Translations under genes and position numbers: made by a program
Shown here: positions 33,000 through 44,210 of the stretch, piece by piece
Layout of the letters: the number at the start of each line of letters is the position of its first letter
Position numbering within the stretch: the first letter of the stretch is position 1
Source of the DNA: Acanthaster planci
Taxonomy: Eukaryota; Echinodermata; Asteroidea; Valvatida; Acanthasteridae
Reading direction: 5' to 3'
Length of the DNA: 64,000 bases
Assembly (NCBI RefSeq): GCF_001949145.1
Contig: NW_019091422.1
Coordinates: 581,670-645,669, forward strand
The notes under the pieces: model-generated
Databases searched by the model: none
Told to the model about the DNA's origin: nothing
What the model saw: the letters and a program-made list of their open reading frames with translations, nothing else

Positions 33000-35478
33000 G
33001 TCCAAAGTTATCCTATCAAAGCTCACTTCGTGGCTATTTACGGAACATCGGCTTCACTTACAAAGACAACAGTAGGCTCCAACTGAATACATGTTAAATT
33101 AACTGTAATCCTCATACGCAACAATTGTAAAATTCAGCCTGGGGAGTATTAAAAAACATAACGTGAAATACAAGGTTTGAAGTCTGTTGATCCGCATGGT
33201 TAGCGGATTTTAAGGCTTCGACAGAATAAAAGCAAGGTTTGAGACATGCCCCAAGATTCGAAGTTTGTAATGACGTTTGATAGGTTATTTTTATATCACT
33301 AATGATAGCAGAAGGGGGGGGGAATTCGCACATTAATGTGGAAATGATTTCTGCTACTCAACACTTATCCTCCAACTGCAGTTACGTTTCACCCAGCATG
33401 TTTTTGTCTCTGCACCTGCAACCAATTGTAAGCCTATCACTGATTAAAAGATTTTAGCAAAGCTCTGTTTTTTCGTAAGGTGACAGAAAAAGGTGGCAAC
33501 GTGGAGCCCTTTAATATGCCAAATGAACCCGAGGAGGCTGGAGCTCAGAGATATCGCTGGAAGTAAAGCTAATGTTTCTGAAATGCGACAGGTTTCCATT
33601 TACATGGCAAGTTCAGATATTGTGCATTCAGAATTTAAAAAAATGCAAAGCATAATCTTGTACATTCAGTGAGAATGGACTTCAGTGGTTGCCTTGGAGT
33701 CTCCTTTTTCCCTTTTGAGGCAATTATATCTCAAATTCTGAAAACAGTAATGTGTATTATTTCTTTACAGAGTTAATAAAAATTGTATGACTACAGTTGG
33801 GTCTTTTTAAAAACAAAGTGCTAGGAGTGACTTAAATTTAAATAATCATACGGCTCGGTAACTTGCAGTTTAACAATTTCACACAGTAGACAAATATACA
33901 TCATTAAAAATATAGTTACATATATCTTTAGTACAATACACACAGAGATCTTAATTGCAAAGGCTCTGTCATTCACATAGATAGCTCAATTTATTATACA
34001 AAAATATTCAAAGCATCTTAAAAGAGAACCTGAAAGTGTCTCCATATTTATCTCCCATGGCGGCCTTTAATAACATACATGTATGTGCATGTATCATGGT
34101 TAAGAGACCATACTAAGAAATCTAACTTCCTTTTTCTTTCACTGAGTTTCTTCATCTCTCTTTATCACTACCGGCTGACCAGAACGCGTTCGTCACATCT
34201 TGTCACAATCGTCGCAAACTCAAATGGTCCTCCATGTACTTTCTGCATATATATACATCACATTTACATGAAATAAAGGAGCTAAGAAGCCATTTTTCTT
34301 TTATTCTTGCCTTGTGTAGCAAACTTTTTTTGAACTGACATGGATATTTATCCTTTGGGGGGGGGGAGTTTTGATTACTTTGTGTGGAACAAATACAAAG
34401 TTGTGACCGCAGAAATATGCCCTGACTTGAACTTTGGACTTCTTCAACAAGGAGCCGAGGACTGGACAGTAAACATTTGGAGTGACATTTGAAGACCGGC
34501 TCAGTGTCGTGTTAAAACATTGTTACCGAAACAAACATGAAACATGGTTCCTTTATCTGAAGAAAAACATCCAAACCGATACTGAAGTACAATCGAACAA
34601 TTTCGTGAAGACCCAAATGCAAATCCAAAAGTTCCCTTACACAAAGAACCTTTAGAGCTTGCACATTAAAGGAAAAAAAAAAGGATTGTACAAGTATTTT
34701 GGCAAGCCGGAGTTTCATTGTTGAAACGGTGACATCCTGGAGCGTAAACCCTAGTGACCTAGTCAACGACAGCTTGTTGCACTGAACAAGGCAATCGCAA
34801 TGACTCTGTGTGACAGGGGTATGGAAGGCACAAACTATCAAAATTCAATGTGACTTTGTTCGGCACATACTTAATCCTACGGTATGTTTTGAGACTAAAC
34901 CCATTTGTCAAAGTGTGCACAATTCCATGTGAAACCAGGAAGCAAATGTTATTTTTTTTGGAGGGGAGCTGAACTTGTTGGGGAAGGTCCAAAAAGGTGG
35001 ATATTTTTTATGTGGGGGGAGCCATACCCCCCTCCTGTTAAACACTTCTGCCTGTTTACCCGTTTGCAATGATTGAGAACCGGGCAGGTGGGTGGTTTTT
35101 GAACAGTTGGTAAATCTACCAGCTGATTTTCAAAACTTTTCTGGTTTTTATGTGAAACTTTGACCTCTTTCACTGTCTAAAAAAAATTGGTTGTCGACCT
35201 TAACCCTCCTTTGGTTTTACAGCACAAATATGCACAAGTGCCCAAGGTCACTCTCTTGCATGTTGGTGCAGTGCACAAGACACAGCTGTGCTTCTTTGAG
35301 GTGTTTACCAAGTGACCCAAAGAGTGACTTCAGCATAGGAGGGTTAATTGGCATTTAGTCAAAAAAGCACTCAAAAATGGGAATTAAAAGTGAGATTGAG
35401 CACCTTTGAATAAGTATGTTTAAAGCTAGCTGGGGTCTTGGCTATGATGGACTCCTTTATTTGTCGGGTCGATAAACA
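33000..35478. other. Intergenic region between the two Ig-TIR genes
   Basis: 2.5 kb between the proposed start of the first and the stop of the second Ig-TIR gene. It must hold the 3' UTR of the second gene: a minus-strand AATAAA (plus TTTATT at 35456-35461) occurs about 20 nt after the stop, and others near 34300 and 33991. No ORF of substance. Confidence 0.45.
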
Positions 35479-38400
35479 TCAACACGGCAAGGCATTTTCC
35501 TTCTGGTCTTGGTTTGCATGATGATGTCTGGTCTCCATCTCTGCGATGTCCCTCAAAAATCGGTTCATCTCACAGCCCACGGCGATGTCAAGATGGGGGG
35601 GTGCACCTCCGTCTGCCTGCCCATTGACGTTTCCGTCCGACAACCGCAGGAGGTTCCTCTCCTCAATCCCTTCCCTCTGGGGTGGAGTCACGGCTGGTCG
35701 GCGGGGCGGCATGTGGACCAGCAGCTGTTTGGTGGACCGGTCGGCCGCCTCCTCGTCCCACTGCACCACCCGCACGTTGGTCAGGATGCGCCTGAGGAGC
35801 GGCATCTCCTCGCGGTCGGTGGCCGAGATGGCGCGGTAGACCACGGGCACGATCTTGATCTGCCGGTGCAGCAACTGGTCGGCCGCGACGTCCACCTGGA
35901 TGGCGCTGTGGCGGGCGCGAATGAAATCAGGTGAGATGACAATTAGGCAGCGCCGGCTGGTGTTTAGGGCCAGAATAATCTCCTCAACCAGGGCTGACAG
36001 AAAAGGAAGCCAAAATCCAGTTATCTCACATCAGTGACCTCTGAATTAAAGGGAAAATCAACTACCACATTCTTTACGTCTCAACTGGCATGGTGGGCAA
36101 ACAATGAAGATCAGAAATAGCACACCAAAATGTGACAAAGTCTGTATCCAAAATGGGCGTCCAGAACTATGGCTAGGTCTACTGTCTGCATGTCTTTGCA
36201 TATTTCCAACAGAGTGAAGACCTAGAACTAGCTCTACACAACAGATTTGGATGAATCCTGAGACTTCTAGAAACCCAATAAATTGTTGCAAAATTTGTAA
36301 CTTTGTCAACAGAAAGGTTACAGGCACTGCAGGCTTACCGGATTACACTAAAAAATGTTGTGCACTTTCTCAAAATGTTACATTTTTCTGACAGAGCTCA
36401 AACTTCAAATGGGGAGGATTTCAAGAACCAGTCTTGATGATCAGAGCAATTTCTTTGATCCTAAATGACAAAAAATGCAAAAATCACAAACGGGTACTAT
36501 TTAGCTGAATGCCTTCTGAGATCTTGGTAGAAAACAATCATTATAAAGTACAAGTGTAAATTCTCAACAATATGCAAGTTGAGTGCCTGCCAGTTTGAAT
36601 GACCCAAGTTGAACCCGTTTGGTGAAATCCCATCATCAAGGTTTTACAGCCTTAACACTACCCGCAGCGGTATCGGAGAATTCTTTTGTAAATACAACGA
36701 ATGGGGCCTTACTTGTTGCTGGTGTGAAATCAATATCACCGACGCAGACGTTATAGTCAGCCTGCTCGAGCCTCTCACGGATGTCCAGAGCAAATGGTAG
36801 ATCTTCGTCAGCGTAGCAGATAAACGCATCGTATGTCTTCCCGTCTGCAAAGGCAGGCACATTTCAAATTTGCATGTTCAAGCGCGTATTGCTAAGTTTG
36901 GGTCAGTGCGAAACAAAGTGAAATTAGGTCAAAAGTGACAGGGTTTAATTAAAGTGGGAAACATTACAAGGTTCCCCCTACGTTTTTCTTTCAAATGCAC
37001 CCCTTCTTGACTGACAAAGTGCATGATTCGTAGCCGACTTACCGTCGTCCTCTAAGGCCCCAAAGCGGTTCTTCCTCCAGATCTTAACGTCCAGCTTGAC
37101 AAAATGCCAGGTCACGGCCATCGCCACCAGTGCAACCAGCAGGCAAGCCACGGCCACGGTCGCTGCTATGACGGCCGTCAAGTCTGCCATGGGTTCCGGC
37201 GGAGGGGCTGAAGGGAAGACACACCAAAAAAGCATACACTGGGTATTGAAAGAGACCATAGATTTGGGAGGGCCTACTGCTCAGCCTTGATATCCATGGG
37301 ATTAGGGAGTTTGGATGTCTACTCAATATAGTCCATACAATCTGAAGATCTACTTTACGTTTACAGTAAATAAATATGACAAAAATGGACCTCCAAAGAG
37401 TTGGGTAGATTTCACAGACTCCTTTCAAAGTGCTTGGGAGAACAAACTTTCCTCAACACAGTCTGTTGGAAGTAAGCAACGAACACTACCTTGTTGTAGT
37501 AACTATACAAAATTTGTGCAGGTTTAATTGTGTAACACGCATTATTGCCGTCATTTTCACCAGCACTGTATCTTCACATTTTCTTAAAACCACATTAACA
37601 GTCATCCTTTTCATTATCACTGCTATCACCAGGATCACCAGATCCATAGCAACCACTACAATGTCACTGTCTATCCGGACATCACTTCAGTTGAAACCAC
37701 GCCCACTGCACATGCACTGCACATAGACTTATATGCATTGATTGCTGTGCACATGGAAAATGGAACCGAAAGTTAACATGTAAGTTCAGGGATCGTCCAG
37801 TGGGAGCCTGCAAATCGTGGCGCGTCCGCCTTAATGACAAAGTCACTTTAATATGAACCGGATGTCACAGCATTCAGTACAATTACCATCGCCTTTGTAA
37901 CCATGGCAACCACCATACTGTCACTGTTATTACCACAGCAACCACCACCATCGTTAGCAGGACAACCCCATACTGTCACGGTCATAACTGCAACAATCAC
38001 TACCATTACCAACACTACAATTGTTACCATGGCAACCACTAATGTTATCATCATCATCACCATCATTACCATGGCAACTACTAGCCCCACAACCGTTTCA
38101 AGTACTCAACTGTACCTGTGAGAGACAAGGGCTGTGTGTATCTGGCCCCGTAGCTGTTGTTCCCCTCAAGTCGATAATCGCCATAGGCCTCCTCCGTCAC
38201 TTGCCTGACGTACAGATGCTTTCCAGCCGTCTCTTTCAGGCCACTTCCACTGTAAAAGACAATGATTTGGACTGAGATGTCTGGGTGCAAGACCAATATG
38301 CAGTCTCAGGCCTTGCGCTAACTTTTTTCCCTAGGTACCCCCAGTATATATTCTTGCAATATGCCCCCCTAGCTGGTACTGCGGCCTCCTCTTTGCCTGA

Positions 38401-40918
38401 AGCTAGAGACAAGGCTGCGTACCCCATCAGGTGAGCTAACTACAGATTTTACTGGCCTGTATACTTTTGCTGGGCATGCACAGATGTTGCTATGCATAGA
38501 CTCCATATCAGAGGCTACCTTCATTGACTTGGTATAGTGCACAATACAGCTGGGCAATCAATTAAGGCTCTATGCCGTGCTAAGCTTACGACAGCCCAAT
38601 CAATTGACTCTTTTCCTGCAATCTAGTGGAGGCCTGACTCTGGAAATAAAATAAAAGCTGTAGCAATGGCTTTTGGGGACGCAAACTTCCTCCTTCGCTC
38701 ATCTGTGCAGTTAACACGCCATAAACCACTTGACAGTTTTATTTCGCAAAAAATCAGCCAGATGCGTGGATTTCATTATCTAACGATGCCACTGTTGGAC
38801 CATTGTAAAAATAACCACCTCCCACCTGTACTCTCTTTTCTCTGTGTAGTCGACCACTTCCTCATATTCTGTTTCCTTGGTGTACAGGGAGCTGACCGGT
38901 ACCCATGTTCCGGACACCACCCGCTTGTACCAAGTGAGCTCCACGTCCCTGCTATTATCGCCGGCAAAGAAGAAGCAAAAGAATTCTGCCGAACTTCCAA
39001 CACCTGCCGTCTGATTTATGCAGGTGTCAGCAGATAAGGGTAGAGGCTCCATGGTCCAGGGTGTCTCTGCAGGAAAATATTTAAGGCCATGTTGAACATA
39101 GAAAGTGGATGAAATATGGATAAACGGTTGCAGGGTTACGTGGTTTGAGTGTGGCTTTCAAATATCAGCTGATGGTGTCCGTGAAGCACACGGAGCCTTC
39201 GCAGCGTCATGAAATTGGGTCCAGGTTGGGTTCATGAGCAACAGGGGAGATTTAGAACGAAAAAGGAACAACGCTGGCTTGAGGATAAAATTCAGAACAA
39301 TACATACAGAACTGAAAAATGAGCGCAATTCCATGAAGTTGCTAATGTCATAATGTTGTTAAGCATTTAATGTATCAGCTTAGCAGAAACAGGGTGCCAA
39401 CCAAACTGACATACATTGTGCCCATTTTGTGGTTGGTTTTCAGCAGAGAAGTGCTTAGCCTGAAGCTTTGTTAGTAAAAATGTCTGCTTAGCGGGTCCGG
39501 AGAATTGGATCTGTTCGCAGTTCACTACGACCTGTTTGCAAATACTGTTTAGCCCTACTTCCAGTGCACAATTACTAAAAGCAGTGATGGAAATAACTGG
39601 GTTTGCATCGCAAAATGCGATATATTTTTGACGAGAAACGAGACAAATCTGAAAACGATTAGCATTTTTTGCCATGGTTGACGCAGGAGCAGCAATCTAC
39701 AAGCCTGATTAACATATTCAGTACAACGGTTTGAAAATGAAAATTTTCATTACACGCTTTGTTGCGTTTGTTTTTGCCAGTCAATTTAATTTATTAAAAT
39801 TGCTAATCAAAACACAATTTGATTAGCATCATTTGCTGATCATTTTTCCCCCTTATTTCCGTCACTGAAGAGCCATCCGGAATCCTTCCAAATTCTACAC
39901 TGTGCAGGAACTCAAGGGCATATCCTTGTTTTTTCAACTTTCAGGGGAAAAAAATCAGTCCCAATGAAAAGCAATGGCAGCTAAACTTAATCTTATCCAA
40001 TCCTTTACAAAAACATGACCTCCTGGTGGATTTTGTAAGATCTGGGAGGGTTGGGGCTATTACTTACGAGCCAAGTTTGCGGAACGCACCTATAACTCGA
40101 AGTTGGAACGTCTGACTGATGGTGTGCCGTCCGTCCGTCACCATGCAGGTGTAGTTGCCAGCCTGGCTGTAGAGTGCCCGGAGGATTTCCAAGGTCTGGT
40201 TGAACTGGTCAAGTTGGATATCATTATTCACTTGTACCGGAGTATAGCCCTTCAGCCACCTCATACTACAAAAGTTTCGGCTCGGGCAGTCTAAGGTGAC
40301 ATAAAGCTGATGGACAACGGTGACGACTGTGGCTTTTTGGGGAGATTTGAAGCCAAGAGGTAGACCTCCAGGTAAAAAAAGAAAGAAAAGAAAGAAGCCA
40401 TAACGATTAAACAGGGCTCAGCACAACTAGTCCTAAAAGTGTTGGGAAACATTAAACTGAAATTAATTTGACACGAAACTAGGGAAGAAAAAATCTTGTC
40501 CTTCTACCAGGCATGTATGCACAGAGTAAATTTGTGGTGTACAAGCAGTGTGGCATGACGTGAGGTGCATAGGTAGTCTGACGACCCAATGAGTCGAACA
40601 CACAGAGGTCCACTGGCTTTTTTCCACCTGCTAGATCAGTCTGTAAAGGCAACATCAGGTGCCTTTTGTAATCTTGGTGCTAAAGTACACCTTTTTTAAG
40701 ACTTGTAACTCAGACGGGGGTTATTCAACTTCAACTTTGGCTCGGAGTGGCTTGCCACAAAGCTTACCCTCCTCGACGTTGAGGAGTTTGCAAGTTGGCG
40801 GGCCCGGTGATGTCACGACAGAAATTGAAGAGGTCCTACCAACATTCAGATTGTTAGCATCAATGCTGCCCGTTGTCATGGTAGCCATCAGGCTCAGTAA
40901 CACGGCTGCTCCATACAT
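35479..40918 (-). CDS. Interleukin-1-receptor-like Ig-Ig-TM-TIR receptor, complete, 537 aa
   Basis: Model complement(join(35479..35993, 36713..36844, 37043..37207, 38116..38249, 38826..39066, 40090..40365, 40768..40918)) sums to 538 codons. Signal peptide about 1-18 (MYGAAVLLSLMATMTTGS). Ig1 about 51-143 has LDCPSRNFCSMRW and GNYTCMVTDG. Ig2 starts CINQTAGVGSSAEFFCFFFAG; its second half has EEAYGDYRLEGNN, with Arg where the F-strand Cys should be. TM about 279-301 (AVIAATVAVACLLVALVAMA) is followed by the IL-1R-like juxtamembrane VKLDVKIWRKNRFG. TIR begins GKTYDAFICYADED (box 1 intact). Box 2 is GDIDFTPAT instead of RDxxPG, and box 3 is STKQLLVHMP without the FW pair. The start exon is preferred for its signal peptide and phase. 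The Ig1 acceptor after a long pyrimidine tract is ctggag; a second acceptor 44 nt in (agccacag) is possible. Confidence 0.82.
36143..36253. mobile_element. Small MITE copy B (shared with 24870-24979)
   Basis: TATCCAAAATGGGCGTCCAG ... GGCTAGGTCTACTGTCTGCA ... AGACCTAGAACTAGCTCTAC ... GATTTGGATGA follows copy A base by base with scattered substitutions. It lies in the intron that splits the TIR domain of the second Ig-TIR gene. Confidence 0.7.
37560..38105. repeat. ACC/ATC trinucleotide-rich low-complexity intron
   Basis: Dense degenerate (ATC)n/(ACC)n triplets with repeated words such as TTACCATGGCAAC (near 37895, 38017 and 38067) in the intron between the Ig2b and TM exons. The open frames across it (poly-T/I/M or poly-V/M) are compositional. 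Confidence 0.75.
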
Positions 40919-43900
40919 TTTGTGCCGCCTGCAATAATAATATTCACGATCTTAGACAAGCATGGTCGATGACAAAAACTTTTCTTTTCTGCCGTGCTTT
41001 AAACTTTGAAGTTTTGTGAATATCTTCATCTCAAATCTATAATGCAACAGTCTGTGAGAAGAGGATGGCTTGAATTGGAAAATGTAATGAAATGGATGCA
41101 GATTAACGTTTACGGGTAGGCCTACACTTCTTCCATCGGGTTGTGCATAAAATGGATTGCTTGTCATCCAAACCCCTACTGCTGGCATGATGCAATGCGA
41201 ACGTCGAGAAGGTTCACTTTACTTAATAGACTCATAGTTTTGGGAACGCTCACATTTTATACGGAGTATGCCTACCCACGCTTCCACGTCCTCGTAACTG
41301 TCAAAATCAACTGGTATAATTTTTTTTTTTGGCTAAACAAAGCTCAGAATGAAGTGATCTTTATACGGAAGGAACTTACATGCACACGATCACTCAGTAT
41401 CAATTCATTAGTTTCAAGTGAAGTGCGTCCTTCATATCCTTACAACACATCCGCATGTTTATGTCTAGCGCCCTCGCAAAACACTGCGATTTATGCGTAG
41501 CGCCCTCTAAATAAACATGCGTTGACTACCGAATACTTGAGCTTCACAAAAAGGGGGGGTGGGCGGAGGGTCGTGTGAGCTACCAACTTTTACAAACTGC
41601 CCTACAACTAGATTTATCAGGGAGTGGGGGGCTTTATCTCTTTTGGGGGAGGGGCAGATCTTTGTTTGTTTGCTTGTTTTTCATGTAACCTCGTGTGACC
41701 TTCAAATTTCTGAGGGGTGAGGCCACATTTGGGGGTCTTTACACGCTTTTGTAAGGAAGAGACACGAAAAGAACAAATAAATTGCCTTTCTAGATTATGT
41801 AATTATTTATTTACTTATTGGCTTTTTGGGGGGGGCATGGTCTCTCAAGGCCCTCCTCCAGTTCCACCCTTCGGTTGAATCGAGGAAAAAGAAAAGACCC
41901 GTATAAGCCATCTATGCCTAAAAATTATAACAGTCAAATTACCAATAAGCATGATGTTGACACCTTCCTGGTAGGCTCCGCGTGTGGTTGTGATGTTGTT
42001 GTTTTTTTTGCGAATATTTCCACACCGTGAACAAGCGCACCCACCTATACACACAATAATATCAAGGGTCATCGGTGGATGCCGCGAGAGACTGCGCACA
42101 GGAATTTAAGGACATGGTTGAGTTGTGGCAAACAGTCAACAAGCCTGCATTGATAGCAGGAACAGACAGGACCTGTTATTGAAAAAAGAATCTGCTCCAA
42201 CAGGTAATGAAAGCACAGCGTTTCAATGATACCCTGCACTCGCCAATCTGAGGGGCCAATCCGTCACGCGGTAGCCCGAGGTGAAGCAGAATTGTGTTGG
42301 AATTCTTTTTAGCCGTAGTCCGTCCTCGGATGAGCGCCTCTCGCGAACACAAAAAAGGGTTGTTCTCACAGTCGTAACTCCTTTTGATTGGTAGAGCTGA
42401 GTTTGTGGGGGTGAACTTTCGGCATTTCGGTGCATTTGTAACCAAAAGTTTTTTGCAAGAAAACACAAGCTTTTATGAGGCCACAAAAGTGTCCTATTTC
42501 CTCATAACGCTGTCAGAGAACTTTAATACGACTGACGTAGTGTAAACATTAATATGCAAATTGCAAAACTCAGCACATGTGATCCAACATTCCACAATCA
42601 GGCTGAAGATGGTAAATAACATTTTTGACAAGTATTCCTCTCGTTCACTATTTTCTTAGGCTTCAAAGTGATCCAATGTCTAAACTGTGTCTTCAAAAAG
42701 CTTGATAATGACAGTTTGTGGAACTTCCATGAACATCAACAGTGGAGAGTTTCACTACTTCAGGGATATGGATTTTACTTGCCTGGTTTGGGAATGATGG
42801 GTCACACAAATAGCGCCCCCCCCCGTGTTATAAAGTTCTGTCTCCCTCATCAAGTGAAAAAAGGGACTTGTAACCCAAACAAACAAGTAAAAAAATGACA
42901 GACAGTGTTCCACTTTTGCGACAACCTAGCGACAACAAGGCGTGTTGTACAAAGCTAGCTAAACACGAAAATGGAAAATACAGTAGGACAGCGCCCATCT
43001 AAAAGAGGTTCAGTCTGGTAGCTGTAATAAGTTGCACATTAAATTGCCCATTCAGCTGAATGTCCTGACGCTTTTCAAGGTACGCATGGGGTAGACGAGG
43101 CATATGACCTCGTGGTCAGAGGCGTAACGACGGGTCAATTTGCATAATGCGGATTTGAGGGTCTCCTCGCGTTTAACTGTTGCCCCCCTCCCCTGAAGAC
43201 CCCCCCCCCAGCCGATTTTGCCATTTTTCGGGCTAAGCGAAGTTGCATGCACGCAACAACAGCGAGAGTAATTGTTCTGAAAAAAGGAAAAGATATCCGT
43301 GAGTCGATTCACTCACTGTGACGGACTGTACATGTTTTTTTAAGAGAAAGAAGATTAACTGTGTTGACAGCGGTGTAGAATGCCACGTTGTCTTTTTATG
43401 CAGATCTATTTTAAATGGCTGTTTTGAAAGGCCAACTTTGTGCCACGCTCCGATGGATTTGTTTGTCGTTAAAAAAAATCAACAAATCGGCCCTGAACGT
43501 TCGGCATGTCAGAAAGTACTAGGGCCTCGAAAAGACCCTGTACTGGTCGCAAATTGTTTTTCAATGTTAGTTTTAAGTCAGTTTGTTCCTATTTTGGTTA
43601 ATGTCTGATTCAAAAGCGTGTGGATTTCGAAACCGACGAAAGAGACAAAATAGAAGACAACTAAAAGATACCACAGAAAGCAGAATTTTAAAGAATAAAA
43701 GTGAAAATTAGTTCCAGAAGGTTTGATAGGAGCTGGGATCAGAAACATGACTTAAAAGTTGTTCGGCCGTGCACCATTTCTCTACAAGAATTATCGCTAT
43801 CCAAAAAGTGGTGTCATTTCTTTTTCTGCCCTGGGCCATTACCCGAGTAAGAGTGACTTTTCTAGTATATTTATTGTTATCCACCACGCAATGAATGAGA

Positions 43901-44210
43901 CGTAATGGCCTTCACTTGGTGATAAAAGGATCTTTATGTCGAGCCGGCCCGAGCCCTGTAAGTTACTCCTTTCGAGGGGCTCTCTCCCAACAGTTCCGTA
44001 TATTCCTTTAAACCACCAAGTACTGCAAAACCCAGCTCTTTGTAATTTTGCTGCACCAAATCAGCGTCACGTAGAGGAAATACTGCAAGTGCCATTGACC
44101 GCCAGACCCGTTTAATCAGTGCATGGTGTTTTAAGCTTAGACGCATCCGGGAGCTGCAGTCGTCCCTTGCATTGTCGCTCACCCTGTGACATCAACTCAT
44201 CGCGTGCATC
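40919..44210. other. Intergenic region between the second Ig-TIR gene and the zinc-finger gene
   Basis: Divergent 5' regions of two genes, 3.3 kb. Several G- or C-runs (41550, 41825, 42820, 43200). No TATA box found at a convincing distance from either start. ORFs here are short and unlike proteins. Confidence 0.5.
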
